Origin: Methylotenera sp.
Lineage (GTDB): Bacteria > Pseudomonadota > Gammaproteobacteria > Burkholderiales > Methylophilaceae
Direction: 5' to 3'
NCBI RefSeq assembly: GCF_029945705.1
Contig: NZ_JAQSDC010000043.1
Coordinates: forward strand, 1 to 64,000
Length of the DNA: 64,000 nt
Below are positions 1 through 8,812 of the stretch, one piece after another. The position numbers and the translations under genes were made by a program. Position 1 is the first letter of the stretch. The number at the start of each line of letters is the position of its first letter. Below the pieces are notes generated by a model that saw only the letters and a list, made by a program, of their open reading frames with translations, was not told the DNA's origin and searched no databases.

Positions 1-268
1 TAGCCACACATAGTCTCAGTTTGCAAAATTATGGTGGATTTTTAGAGATGCCCAATAATGATTCCAACCCATTTCAACACTTTTTTCATATTTCTCCCTT
101 TTTAAATTGTTTACTAAATTCGCTATTAGCCTAGCTAGTTATGCCAAATATCATGTACTACCTAATTTTCATTAGAGATAGTTAATATTTTTTGTATTCA
201 AACGTGAAGTGCAGTTTAAAGGTACATGTACCGTGGCTTACTGTGCATCATAGCTGAATAATCAGGGC

Positions 269-511
269 ATGCCAAACCTTTCTAAAAACCGACAAGATCC
301 TGCGCTTCTGGCGCTTGGACTAGCAATTAGAGAAATTAGACAGTCGAGAAATATTTCTCAGGAAAAACTGGCACTTTTGGCAGAAGTGGACCGAAGTTAT
401 GTAGGGAGAGTTGAGAGGGGTGACAATAACGTTGCGATTCTCACCTTGTTGAAGCTGGCTTCTGCTTTGGATGTAAATTTAGAAAAGCTTATGCAGAGAG
501 CAAGCCTCTAA
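269..511 (+). CDS. XRE-family helix-turn-helix transcriptional regulator
   Basis: An 80-residue protein that is almost entirely one HTH_3 (Cro/CI-like) domain, residues about 15-72, with the typical run ISQEKLALLAEVDRSYVGRVERG: turn, recognition helix and the following Arg-Glu. Single-domain regulators of this kind bind DNA as dimers and often control their own gene or a neighbour, or act as the antitoxin-like half of a pair. No toxin-like partner ORF lies beside it; about 1.2 kb of apparently non-coding DNA follows. The ATG is preceded by a weak AGGG-type ribosome site. The target is unknown. The family call is firm; the role is open. Confidence 0.85.
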   Translation: MPNLSKNRQDPALLALGLAIREIRQSRNISQEKLALLAEVDRSYVGRVERGDNNVAILTLLKLASALDVNLEKLMQRASL

Positions 512-890
512 TGGCTTAATATTAGCTTCTAACTTTTAATTTGTAGTTCATTGCGTATTTTAGTATATGAGCTACCTAGCAATCACTTGTAAAAGTCCGC
601 TCAATAATTTGCAAATTAGTCACTCATAATTTAATCATTTGTGAGAATAAAAGTAGTAAACTCAGCATTGGTAGACGATCAATGTCACAAGCAACTAATT
701 TCGACTAAGCGACTGATTATGTAATATTAGATGCTTACATCAAATGACCAAGACAATAACTAATTGCTTTATGATTGATGCCACTATAAGCAGTCCATTA
801 ATAATCAGCATTAGTCAAATCTACAGATCGACGAGGTTACTCCTCACGCTCTTTAGTTGTATGTTGTGAAAGTTGCTGGATGAGAGAAAG

Positions 891-1058
891 TTTTGAAACA
901 GACAATAACAGCAGATATTCTTAATCGTTTTTTGCTATTAATGACTGCGCTTTCGAATGGCAGTTAAAGTGCCAGTGAAATAAAAAACGTATAAAAATAT
1001 GTATAAAAAAACTATTCGATTTCATGGATGCAAGTGCTGGCAATGGGTTGGTGGCGAT
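891..1058 (+). repeat. Diverged intergenic repeat, copy A
   Basis: This stretch aligns over about 165 bp with 5222-5388. Shared blocks in the same order include AATAACAGCAGAT, CGTTTTTTGCTAT, CGCTTTCGA, AGTGCTAG/AGTGCCAG, TTCGATTT and TGCAAGTG(C/T)TGG. Neither copy contains an open reading frame. The mixture of conserved and diverged blocks is what a dispersed intergenic element or a structured RNA family would look like; the nature of the element is unknown. Confidence 0.7.
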
Positions 1059-1635
1059 GTTTGGGTCTCTCCGTCGCACCAGTAGTTAGTTTCAAGTAGT
1101 ATTAAATAACCTCAAATCCTCACTAATTCAATCTTCTAGTATCAAAAGTACTATCCGAAAGTTGGTAAGTCATTTTGTTCAATCTCCTTACAAAACATAT
1201 CTAAATTTTTTTTAAAATTTCACACGTTAAACCTTAAGTTTGACTTGTCAGAGGCGCTGATAATTTAGGCAGCTTGCCTAAAGAAAAAGAATGTGTCTTG
1301 TGAGATGGCAAGAGCTTATTTTGCTTATGTATTCGAACTTCAGCGAATACTTGCATTTGCATAATTAGGGTCATGATAAGCCAAAGAAAATTCAATTAGC
1401 CAAGTATCCTGATTTAACCATGGCGCTAGCTTGCAATATTACAATGCGAATGGGTTTGATGGTGGATAACAACAAAGCTCCATTATTTATTTGCTAGTTT
1501 TGACCTGTCTGCCGAATCAATCTTTTATACTTAGGCATACTCCTGCGCCATATTAAGTAGTTATATATCATCCACGAATGACATAAATAAGCTGTTTAAT
1601 TTTAGTGAATTTGAGCTAAAGTCATAAATTTTTCC

Positions 1636-1669
1636 AAGAAAAAATAAAGGCGATGTAAAAATCGCCTTT
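1636..1669 (-). terminator. Rho-independent terminator of the azurin gene
   Basis: Read on the minus strand, a perfect 9-bp stem (AAAGGCGAT / ATCGCCTTT) with a 6-nt loop is followed by a run ATTTTTTCTT. It starts about 28 nt past the azurin stop codon, so it ends that transcript. Confidence 0.85.
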
Positions 1670-1696
1670 AAATTAATATAATAAAGCTAGCTTTAA

Positions 1697-2155
1697 TTAT
1701 ATTAGTTTAAAAACTCCCTTCATCACTGATGCATGTCCAGGAAAGCTACAATAAAATGAATAACCATCACTCGCTTTAACATTGGATAATTTAATTTTTA
1801 CAGAAGTTGTTTCTCCCCCTCCAATGACGCTAGTATGACCAATCACGCGCTCGTCATTTTGCTTCACGTAGTTATTCGCTAAACCAGCTGTGCTCCCATC
1901 TGCAAGTACCGATTGCATATCTGTAGTTTTCGATATGACAATGTTGTGCCCCATGACAGCTTTTGCCATGGTGCCCGTGTTTTTAAGGTTTAATGTGATT
2001 TCTTTGCAAGTTTTTGGCACTGCGATTTCTTTAACATTAAACGCCATTGCAGGGGTTGCTTCAACATTTACATCGCAAGTGCCAGCAAATGCTACATTAG
2101 CAAATAGACTACTAGTAATGCCCAAAAGTACAATACTGCTTTTAATATTTAACAT
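1697..2155 (-). CDS. azu: Azurin (periplasmic blue copper protein)
   Basis: A 152-residue precursor with a signal peptide (residues 1-24, cleavage after AFA) and a mature azurin of about 128 residues, the usual size. Type-1 copper ligands are visible: His70 in MGHNIV, Cys136, His141 and Met145 in YCSFPGHASVMKG; Cys27 and Cys50 would form the conserved disulfide. Azurins shuttle single electrons in the periplasm; in methylotrophs of this group they can accept electrons from methylamine dehydrogenase, and elsewhere they feed oxidases or cytochrome c peroxidase. It is a single gene with its own terminator, divergent from cydAB, which suggests but does not prove a shared redox role. Confidence 0.95.
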   Translation of the reverse strand: MLNIKSSIVLLGITSSLFANVAFAGTCDVNVEATPAMAFNVKEIAVPKTCKEITLNLKNTGTMAKAVMGHNIVISKTTDMQSVLADGSTAGLANNYVKQNDERVIGHTSVIGGGETTSVKIKLSNVKASDGYSFYCSFPGHASVMKGVFKLI

Positions 2156-2307
2156 TTTAAATTTACCTTTATTAATTGAAAAACTACCTTCTTAATGACC
2201 GCTGAATTTATCAAAAGTGCAATTAATTTCAAATTATTTTTTAGCATTAATTAATTAAAAGATGTGCGTGAACTTCTATTAAAATATGTCATCATATCAG
2301 CACGAAA

Positions 2308-2321
2308 ATGATAAAGATCAA
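2308..2321 (+). promoter_or_regulatory. FNR/ANR-like operator upstream of cydA
   Basis: The sequence ATGATaaagATCAA matches the FNR/ANR consensus TTGAT-N4-ATCAA at 9 of 10 defined bases and ends about 43 bp before the cydA start codon. High-affinity bd oxidases are commonly controlled by oxygen sensors of this family. An inverted repeat AATGAC-N7-GTCATT (2320-2338) overlaps its right end and could be a second operator. Whether it activates or represses cannot be told without a transcription start. Confidence 0.6.
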
Positions 2322-2364
2322 TGACTATTTGGGTCATTTAATGTGCTAATAGAAGCGGATTGAT

Positions 2365-3795
2365 ATGTTAACAGCTCAAGAAACAATTTTAGGGTTCAAT
2401 GCACTGGACTTTGCTAGAGTTCAATTCGCATTCACCATTTCCTTTCATATAGTTTTTCCTGCACTCACTATTGGTTTAGCCAGCTATTTGGCTGTTCTTG
2501 AGGGCTTCTGGCTCAAAACAGGTAAGCAGGTTTACAAGGATTTATATCATTATTGGCTAAAAATATTTGGTGTCATTTTTGGTATGGGGGTGGTGTCAGG
2601 TTTGGTAATGTCTTACCAGTTTGGTACTAACTGGGGTAGTTTTTCTGAATTTGCAGGCGGTGTAACAGGGCCGCTACTTGCATATGAAGTGCTCACGGCA
2701 TTTTTTATGGAAGCAGGCTTTTTAGGCGTGATGATGTTCGGTTGGAACCGAGTCGGGCGTGGCTTACATTTTTTTGCCACACTGATGGTAACTGTAGGCA
2801 CTCTTATTTCCATGACTTGGATTATCGCATCTAATAGCTGGATGCAAACTCCTCAAGGCTTTTCTATTGTCAATAATATTGTGATACCAACCGATTGGTG
2901 GGCTATTGTTTTTAATCCCTCTTTTCCCTACCGATTAGTTCACATGGCAATGGCAGCCTTCTTAGCTACGTCACTTTTTGTTGGTGCTTCAGCGGCATGG
3001 CAAATATTGCGTAAACAAGATACGGACGCAGGCCGAGTAATGTTATCAATGAGTATGTGGATGTTGATGTTTGTAGCGCCGCTGCAAATTTTGGCAGGGG
3101 ACATGCACGGTCTAAACACGCTAGAATATCAGCCTGCTAAAATTGCTGCCATGGAAGGGCATTGGGAAAAGTTATCTGAAGCTAAAACTGATAAAGGCAT
3201 GCCGCTAGTGCTATTTGCTATACCTAGCCAAACACAAGAAAAAAATCTTTTTTCAATCGAAATACCACATGTTTCAAGTTTAATATTAACGCACAGCCTG
3301 AATGGCCAAATTAAGGGACTAAAAGATTTTGCGGTTGAAGACCGACCTAACGTGAATGTTTTATTTTGGTCGTTCCGTATTATGGTTGCCTTGGGTTCAG
3401 CGATGCTATTGGCAGGGCTAGCAAGTGCATACCTTCGCTATAAAAAACAACTATACACATCGAAAATCTTTCTATGGGCCATTACTTTAATGGGCCCAAC
3501 AGGTTTAATTGCTATTTTGGCTGGCTGGATTACAACAGAGGCTGGACGTCAACCATGGGTGGTTTACGGGGTTATGCGCACAAAAGATGCTGTTTCACTT
3601 CATGATGTCAGCACTCTTGCGCTATCCCTTGCACTTTTTGTTTTTGTCTATATTTTTGTTTTTGGCATTGGTGTTGCTTATGTATTGCGACTGATTCGTA
3701 AACCGCCAGTTACCCATGAGGGCGACGAACCTATCGGGCACGATAATATCAGGTTGCCAGTAGCGATTGCCTCAGAGTTTGGCGGGAGAAGTTAA
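2365..3795 (+). CDS. cydA: Cytochrome bd-type ubiquinol oxidase subunit I (cyanide-insensitive type)
   Basis: A 476-residue integral membrane quinol oxidase subunit. It carries the haem b595 ligand region with His28 (FTISFHIVFPALTIG), a His193 in FPYRLVHMAMA and Met340 in FWSFRIMVALG (the b558 ligands), the quinol-site segment GLNTLEYQPAKIAAMEGHW and the conserved GRQPWVVYGVMRT. The Q-loop is short, as in the CioA subfamily, rather than the long E. coli loop. The enzyme oxidises ubiquinol and reduces oxygen to water without pumping protons, giving respiration at low oxygen or with cyanide. It overlaps cydB by one base, and an FNR-like box lies upstream. Confidence 0.95.
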   Translation: MLTAQETILGFNALDFARVQFAFTISFHIVFPALTIGLASYLAVLEGFWLKTGKQVYKDLYHYWLKIFGVIFGMGVVSGLVMSYQFGTNWGSFSEFAGGVTGPLLAYEVLTAFFMEAGFLGVMMFGWNRVGRGLHFFATLMVTVGTLISMTWIIASNSWMQTPQGFSIVNNIVIPTDWWAIVFNPSFPYRLVHMAMAAFLATSLFVGASAAWQILRKQDTDAGRVMLSMSMWMLMFVAPLQILAGDMHGLNTLEYQPAKIAAMEGHWEKLSEAKTDKGMPLVLFAIPSQTQEKNLFSIEIPHVSSLILTHSLNGQIKGLKDFAVEDRPNVNVLFWSFRIMVALGSAMLLAGLASAYLRYKKQLYTSKIFLWAITLMGPTGLIAILAGWITTEAGRQPWVVYGVMRTKDAVSLHDVSTLALSLALFVFVYIFVFGIGVAYVLRLIRKPPVTHEGDEPIGHDNIRLPVAIASEFGGRS

Positions 3796-4802
3796 TGTCT
3801 ATCGATATTACAATAGTATGGGCAGCTATCATCTTTTTTGGTGTGATGATGTATGTGGTGATGGATGGCTTTGATTTAGGTATTGGCATGCTCTATCTAT
3901 TTGTGCCCAAGCGTGAAGATCGTGATGTCATGATGAATACCGTAGCGCCAGTCTGGGATGGCAACGAGACTTGGTTGGTGCTTGGTGGTGCAGGTTTATT
4001 TGCCGCTTTTCCACGTGCATATGCGGTACTTTTAAGCGCCTTGTATTTGCCGTTAATTTTAATGCTTTTAGGTTTAATCTTTCGAGGAGTTGCTTTTGAG
4101 TTTAGATTTAAAGCCCCAGATGTTGAGCGGCACATTTGGGATAAAGCTTTCTTTGGAGGTTCATTTGTTGCAGCCTTCTTTCAAGGTGTCACATTAGGCA
4201 CCTATATTAATGGCATTAAACTAACAAATGGCGAATACACCGCAGGTGCTTTCGCATGGGTAGCACCATTCCCGTTATTTGCAGGATTGGGGGTAGTGAT
4301 TGCATATAGCCTGCTTGGTTGCTGCTGGCTGATATGGAAAACTGATGAATCCTTGCAATCACGCATGCGTGAACTAGCAAAAAAACTATCGTGGTTAATT
4401 TTATTTAATATCAGCGTAATTAGTATTTGGACGCCACTTTCTAATCAAGAGATTGCTCACAGGTGGTTTACAATGCCTAACATTCTATGGTTATCTCCTA
4501 TGCCCATTTTGGTGGCATTAACCATGTGGAAGCTAAGCAGAGCCATTGAGCATAAGCATGAGTTATCACCATTTATTTACTCACTTTGTATTATATTTTT
4601 AGGTTACATAGGTTTGGGGATTAGTGTGTGGCCTAATATTATTCCGCCAGATATCAGTATTTGGCAAGCAGCGGCGCCTATTGAAAGTCAACGTTTTGCC
4701 TTGGTCGGTACGGTGATTATTATTCCTATTATTCTTATATATACTGCCTGGTCTTATTATGTATTTAGAGGCAAAGTGCGCGCAGAAGATGGGTATCATT
4801 AA
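3795..4802 (+). CDS. cydB: Cytochrome bd-type ubiquinol oxidase subunit II (cyanide-insensitive type)
   Basis: A 335-residue subunit with about eight hydrophobic segments and the CydB signature WDGNETWLV near residues 53-61, preceded by MDGFDLGIGML. It forms the heterodimer with CydA that holds the haems. Length and sequence fit the CioB type. The ATG overlaps the cydA stop (TAATG), and its own stop overlaps the start of a small third gene in the same way, which indicates translational coupling of all three. Confidence 0.95.
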   Translation: MSIDITIVWAAIIFFGVMMYVVMDGFDLGIGMLYLFVPKREDRDVMMNTVAPVWDGNETWLVLGGAGLFAAFPRAYAVLLSALYLPLILMLLGLIFRGVAFEFRFKAPDVERHIWDKAFFGGSFVAAFFQGVTLGTYINGIKLTNGEYTAGAFAWVAPFPLFAGLGVVIAYSLLGCCWLIWKTDESLQSRMRELAKKLSWLILFNISVISIWTPLSNQEIAHRWFTMPNILWLSPMPILVALTMWKLSRAIEHKHELSPFIYSLCIIFLGYIGLGISVWPNIIPPDISIWQAAAPIESQRFALVGTVIIIPIILIYTAWSYYVFRGKVRAEDGYH

Positions 4803-4942
4803 TGGGAACTTCCAATCTAGAAAACAAGTGTTGGCTTAAAAGGCTGGGCTGGTTTGTGTTTATATGGGCTGCCAGTGTAATGGCATTAGCGTTAGTTGCT
4901 TATTTTCTCAAGCAGTTATTTCGGCTGCTTGGACTAGCTTAA
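4802..4942 (+). CDS. Small bd-oxidase subunit, DUF2474 family (CydX-like)
   Basis: A 46-residue protein missing from the ORF track, starting on the ATG that overlaps the cydB stop codon (TAATG). It begins MGTSNLENKCWLKRLGWF and has one membrane helix (WFVFIWAASVMALALVAYFL). The pattern W-L-x-R-L-G-W-hydrophobic-IWAASV-hydrophobic is that of the DUF2474 proteins found after cioAB genes. Such single-helix subunits are thought to stabilise the oxidase, as CydX does in E. coli. Position, coupling and sequence all agree. Confidence 0.85.
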   Translation: MGTSNLENKCWLKRLGWFVFIWAASVMALALVAYFLKQLFRLLGLA

Positions 4943-5597
4943 GTTTAAAGGGCATGGTTAAGTGCTGGCTTAAATCGTTGGTTGGAGTGGTAGAAAATAT
5001 TGAACGTAATAAGCTGGACATGCCTAGTGCCTATTAAGTTAACGTCTCGGTTCGTTTTTTACTAAAGAGGTTAACTTCAAGCGTTCATTTCAGCTTAAAG
5101 TATTTACTTAAATACTGTAATTACTATTAGGTTTGATTGATTGAAAGTGCTAAGCGATAAGCAACTTATCCCTAAACTATCATTATGATTGCTTGCGCCA
5201 TGTATGTGAGCAAGGATAAAGTGTTTAAACAAGCAATAACAGCAGATGTTTTAGTCGTTTTTTTGCTATAATAAAAACGCTTTCGATTGCTGGTTGAAGT
5301 GCTAGTAAAATAACAACATATAAAAAATCTAAAAAACGTTTTCGATTTTATGATTGCAAGTGTTGGTGATTAATTGGCGGTATTTTTTTGCGTTTTTTCG
5401 TTCTTAGTTTTAAGCAAATATAGAGCCGCAATGCCTAAATTGATGAGTTGAGTGCTAATTGCACTGGTGTTTGTAATTATGATGTCATGAATAGCATGTA
5501 AGTATGAGGTGCAACTTTCATTCGGGCGGGTGACATGTCCTGTCTGTTTCGTTTTTTTTGTAGTTTGGTTTTTAGAAATTGAGTTTGGGGCTGGTAA
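4943..5597. other. Intergenic region between the bd-oxidase operon and nuoA
   Basis: About 650 bp without a supported gene; it should contain the nuo promoter. It holds copy B of the intergenic repeat (5222-5388) and, at its left end, an ORF of only 27 codons (4954-5037) with no recognisable product. I see no clear terminator for cydAB and no promoter motif strong enough to name. Confidence 0.6.
5222..5388 (+). repeat. Diverged intergenic repeat, copy B
   Basis: The partner of 891-1058, in the same orientation, about 210 bp upstream of nuoA. The best-kept blocks are CAATAACAGCAGAT near 5233 and the segment from CGTTTTTTTGCTAT to CGCTTTCGA; divergence is spread through the rest by substitutions and small indels. 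Its place in the nuo leader raises the possibility of a regulatory role, but copy A has no gene directly downstream. Confidence 0.7.
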
Positions 5598-5954
5598 GTG
5601 TTAGAAAATTACTTTCCGATATTGATGTTTATTCTTGTGGGCTTGGCGGTTGGCGTTGGGCCACTGGTATTGGGTTTATTGGTTTCACCACATAAGCCGG
5701 ATGCTGCAAAAAACTCTCCTTACGAATGCGGATTTGAAGCGTTTGAAGATGCTCGTATGCGATTTGATGTTCGCTACTACCTTGTTGCTATCCTATTTAT
5801 TTTGTTTGATTTGGAAATTGCCTTTTTATTCCCTTGGGCGGTTGTATTGCAGGAAATAGGCTTATTTGGCTTTATTGCCATGATGATATTTTTGGGTGTG
5901 TTGGTAATCGGCTTTATTTACGAGTGGATGAAAGGTGCCTTGGAATGGGATTAA
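5598..5954 (+). CDS. nuoA: NADH-quinone oxidoreductase subunit A
   Basis: A 118-residue membrane subunit of respiratory complex I with three transmembrane helices. The loop [11 protein letters not shown] (with the conserved Cys) and [25 protein letters not shown] are signatures of NuoA/ND3, which lies at the junction of the quinone-binding arm and the membrane arm. The start is a GTG (MLENYFPI). First gene of a 14-gene nuo operon in the standard order. Confidence 0.97.
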   Translation: MLENYFPILMFILVGLAVGVGPLVLGLLVSPHKPDAAKNSPYECGFEAFEDARMRFDVRYYLVAILFILFDLEIAFLFPWAVVLQEIGLFGFIAMMIFLGVLVIGFIYEWMKGALEWD

Positions 5955-5979
5955 ACCTCAGAGCGGGACTGTGTAAGTC

Positions 5980-6456
5980 ATGAGTATTGAAGGTATTTTA
6001 GAAAAAGGTTTTGTCACAACTACGCTGGATACGGTGATTAATTACACACGTACTGGTTCAATGTGGCCAATGACCTTTGGTTTGGCGTGCTGTGCGGTAG
6101 AAATGATGCACGCAGGTGCTTCACGTTACGATTTAGACCGTTTTGGTATCGTTTTTCGCGGAAGCCCGCGTCAGTCAGATGTGATGATTGTGGCTGGTAC
6201 GCTTGTCAATAAAATGGCACCAGCGCTGCGTAAAGTGTATGACCAAATGGCTGAGCCGCGTTGGGTGATCTCAATGGGCTCGTGTGCCAACGGCGGCGGA
6301 TATTACCATTACTCTTATGCTGTGGTGCGCGGGTGCGACCGCATTGTACCTGTTGATGTTTACGTACCAGGTTGCCCGCCAACTGCTGAAGCATTGCTAT
6401 ACGGTATTATCCAGCTACAAAATAAAATCAAACGTACTAATACCATTGCGAGATAG
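5980..6456 (+). CDS. nuoB: NADH-quinone oxidoreductase subunit B
   Basis: A 158-residue peripheral subunit holding the terminal iron-sulfur cluster N2, which passes electrons to quinone. The four Cys ligands are visible: the tandem pair in [10 protein letters not shown], one in [11 protein letters not shown] and one in [10 protein letters not shown]. Length and motifs match the bacterial family. It lies 25 bp after nuoA, and its product contacts NuoD at the quinone site. Confidence 0.98.
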   Translation: MSIEGILEKGFVTTTLDTVINYTRTGSMWPMTFGLACCAVEMMHAGASRYDLDRFGIVFRGSPRQSDVMIVAGTLVNKMAPALRKVYDQMAEPRWVISMGSCANGGGYYHYSYAVVRGCDRIVPVDVYVPGCPPTAEALLYGIIQLQNKIKRTNTIAR

Positions 6457-6475
6457 TGCGAGCTAAAAGAAAAAT

Positions 6476-7072
6476 ATGTCAGCAAAATTAGATCAATTAT
6501 TAAGCGATTTGCAAGCTTCAATGGGCGAAAAAATCACTAAGCATGTTGTTGCGCTAGATGAAATCACGATTGAATGCAAAGCCCAGGATTATTTGGCGGT
6601 TTGCCAATTGTTACGTGATGAGGCGACCTTAAAGTTTGAGCAGTTAATCGATTTAAGTGGTGTGGATTATCAGGCTTATGGTGATGGTGCTTATGATGGC
6701 ATGCGCTATGCAGTAGTTTGTCATCTGCTTTCTGTATCACTCAATCATCGCGTGCGCTTGCGTGTGTTTGCCCAAGACGAAGATTTCCCTATTCTGCCGA
6801 CTTTGGTCGACGTGTGGTCGGTCGCTAATTGGTTTGAACGTGAAGCGTTTGATATGTTCGGTATCATGTTTGAAAATCATCCAGATTTACGCCGCCTGCT
6901 CACTGACTATGGTTTTGTTGGCCATCCATTCCGTAAAGATTTCCCTATGATTGGTAATGTTGAAATGCGTTACGACCCAGAGCAGCAGCGCGTGATCTAT
7001 CAACCTGTAACAATTGATGAGCGCAATAATGTGCCGCGTGTAATTCGTGATGAAGGAGCGCATCGTGGCTGA
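6476..7072 (+). CDS. nuoC: NADH-quinone oxidoreductase subunit C
   Basis: A 198-residue complex I subunit of the 30-kDa family, separate from NuoD (in E. coli the two are fused). The signature [27 protein letters not shown] followed by HPFRKDFP is near residues 121-160. It has a structural role in the hydrophilic arm. The last codons overlap the preferred nuoD start by 8 nt. Confidence 0.97.
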   Translation: MSAKLDQLLSDLQASMGEKITKHVVALDEITIECKAQDYLAVCQLLRDEATLKFEQLIDLSGVDYQAYGDGAYDGMRYAVVCHLLSVSLNHRVRLRVFAQDEDFPILPTLVDVWSVANWFEREAFDMFGIMFENHPDLRRLLTDYGFVGHPFRKDFPMIGNVEMRYDPEQQRVIYQPVTIDERNNVPRVIRDEGAHRG

Positions 7073-8318
7073 GATTCGTAATTACACTATGAACTTTGGT
7101 CCGCAGCATCCAGCGGCGCACGGCGTTTTACGTTTGGTGTTGGAGTTGGATGGTGAAGTAATTCAGCGTGCAGATCCGCACATTGGTCTGCTGCATCGTG
7201 GTACTGAAAAATTAGCTGAAAACCGTACTTATTTACAATCAGTGCCTTACATGGACAGGCTTGACTATGTGTCGATGATGTCGAACGAGCATGCTTACGT
7301 GATGGCGATTGAAAAAATGATGGGTATTGACGTGCCTATCCGTGCGCAATATATACGTGTGATGTTTGATGAAATTACTCGTGTTCTCAATCACCTGTTA
7401 TGGCTTGGTGCGCATGCCTTAGACGTGGGCGCAATGACCGTGTTTTTGTACGCATTCCGAGAACGTGAAGATTTGTTTGACTGCTACGAAGCTGTTTCTG
7501 GCGCACGTATGCACGCTGCATACTATCGTCCAGGTGGTGTGTACCGTGATCTACCAACGCAAATGCCGCAATATGAAGTCTCACCTTTGCGTAATGCTAA
7601 AACTGTTAAAAGTCAAAATGAAAACCGTCAGGGTTCATTATTAGATTTTATTGACGACTTTGTCAGCCGCTTTCCTAAATATGTCGATGAATATGAAACT
7701 TTACTGACGGACAACCGTATTTGGAAGCAGCGTACCGTCGATGTTGGTATCGTTACCCCAGAGCGGGCTTTGCAATTAGGTATGACGGGCCCAATGTTGC
7801 GTGGCTCAGGCATTGCTTGGGATTTGCGTAAAACACAGCCTTATGAAGTGTACGCAAAGATGGATTTTGATATTCCTGTTGGCGTGAATGGTGATTGCTA
7901 CGATCGTTATTTGGTACGTATGGAAGAGTTTAGGCAATCAAACCGTATCATTAAACAATGCGTTGATTGGTTGCGTAAAAATCCAGGTCCAGTGATTTCT
8001 AGCGATAATAAAGTTGCACCGCCAGATCGTGAGGGTATGAAGACCAACATGGAAGATATGATTCACCATTTCAAATTGTTTACAGAGGGTTTTCACGTGC
8101 CAGCTGGCGAGGCTTATGCTGCCGTAGAGCATCCCAAAGGTGAGTTTGGTATTTACATGGTGTCTGATGGCGCTAATAAACCCTATCGCCTTAAAATACG
8201 TGCGCCCGGTTTTGCCCATTTAGCCGCTTTAGATGAGATGACGCGAGGCCACATGATTGCTGACTTGGTGGCGATTATTGGTACTCAAGATATTGTATTT
8301 GGCGAAATAGATAGATAA
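7065..8318 (+). CDS. nuoD: NADH-quinone oxidoreductase subunit D
   Basis: The 49-kDa subunit, 417 residues from the GTG at 7065. The ORF track starts at 7047, but AAGGAG sits 6 nt before the 7065 GTG and the protein then begins [19 protein letters not shown], as in the family. The N-terminal [10 protein letters not shown] holds the His residues lining the quinone site, and the C-terminal end ([10 protein letters not shown]) is the expected Arg end. It forms the quinone-binding cavity with NuoB. The start overlaps nuoC by 8 nt, suggesting translational coupling. Confidence 0.97.
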   Translation: MAEIRNYTMNFGPQHPAAHGVLRLVLELDGEVIQRADPHIGLLHRGTEKLAENRTYLQSVPYMDRLDYVSMMSNEHAYVMAIEKMMGIDVPIRAQYIRVMFDEITRVLNHLLWLGAHALDVGAMTVFLYAFREREDLFDCYEAVSGARMHAAYYRPGGVYRDLPTQMPQYEVSPLRNAKTVKSQNENRQGSLLDFIDDFVSRFPKYVDEYETLLTDNRIWKQRTVDVGIVTPERALQLGMTGPMLRGSGIAWDLRKTQPYEVYAKMDFDIPVGVNGDCYDRYLVRMEEFRQSNRIIKQCVDWLRKNPGPVISSDNKVAPPDREGMKTNMEDMIHHFKLFTEGFHVPAGEAYAAVEHPKGEFGIYMVSDGANKPYRLKIRAPGFAHLAALDEMTRGHMIADLVAIIGTQDIVFGEIDR

Positions 8319-8338
8319 TTAGGTCTGATAGATAAAAA

Positions 8339-8812
8339 ATGTTAAGCCCACAAGCTATAGAAAAAATAGATTACGAACTGACCAAATATCCAGCTGACCA
8401 GCGTCAAGCGGCAGTGATGAGCGCCTTGCGTATTGTGCAAACAGAGCGTGGCTGGTTATCAAAAGAAAGTATTACTGAAATTGCGCAATACTTGCGCATG
8501 CCTGAAATTGCTGCAATGGAAGTGGCAAGTTTTTATAATATGTACGACTTGTCACCCGTCGGAAAATACAAAATCACCATCTGCACCAATATTTCATGCA
8601 TGTTGCGCGACAGTGATGTGATTGTTAATCATCTTAAAACTAAGTTAAGTGTTGGTTTTAATGAAGTGACACCCGATGGTAAATTTTGCCTAAAAGAGGG
8701 CGAGTGTATGGGCTGTTGTGGTGGCGCACCTTTAATGCACGTCAATAATACTGAAATGCATGAATTTTTAACGGTTGAAAAAGTAGATGCGATTCTTGAG
8801 GAGCTTAAATAA
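8339..8812 (+). CDS. nuoE: NADH-quinone oxidoreductase subunit E
   Basis: A 157-residue thioredoxin-like subunit with the [2Fe-2S] cluster N1a. The ligand pattern is C-x4-C in CTNISC followed about 36-40 residues later by the two Cys of [12 protein letters not shown]. It pairs with NuoF in the NADH dehydrogenase module at the tip of the peripheral arm. The stop overlaps the nuoF start (TAATG). Confidence 0.97.
   Translation: MLSPQAIEKIDYELTKYPADQRQAAVMSALRIVQTERGWLSKESITEIAQYLRMPEIAAMEVASFYNMYDLSPVGKYKITICTNISCMLRDSDVIVNHLKTKLSVGFNEVTPDGKFCLKEGECMGCCGGAPLMHVNNTEMHEFLTVEKVDAILEELK

Larger units (their letters stand above)
512..1696. other. Long intergenic region without a convincing gene
   Basis: About 1.2 kb of AT-rich DNA with stops in all frames. 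It holds copy A of a diverged ~165-bp repeat (891-1058), a small perfect hairpin with 7-bp arms GTATTCG/CGAATAC at 1329-1350, a 42-codon open stretch at 1369-1497 that I do not recognise, and the azurin terminator at its right end. It may be a decayed locus or may carry small RNAs; nothing stronger can be supported from sequence alone. Confidence 0.6.

Noticed and set aside
1890-2195. Plus-strand ORF over the azurin gene
   Set aside because: Shadow of azu; the minus strand encodes a complete azurin with signal peptide and all copper ligands.
3509-3694. Plus-strand ORF inside cydA
   Set aside because: Out-of-frame shadow of a fully conserved cydA segment.
4954-5037. A 27-codon ORF after the small bd-oxidase subunit
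   Set aside because: Very short, no ribosome site, no recognisable sequence.
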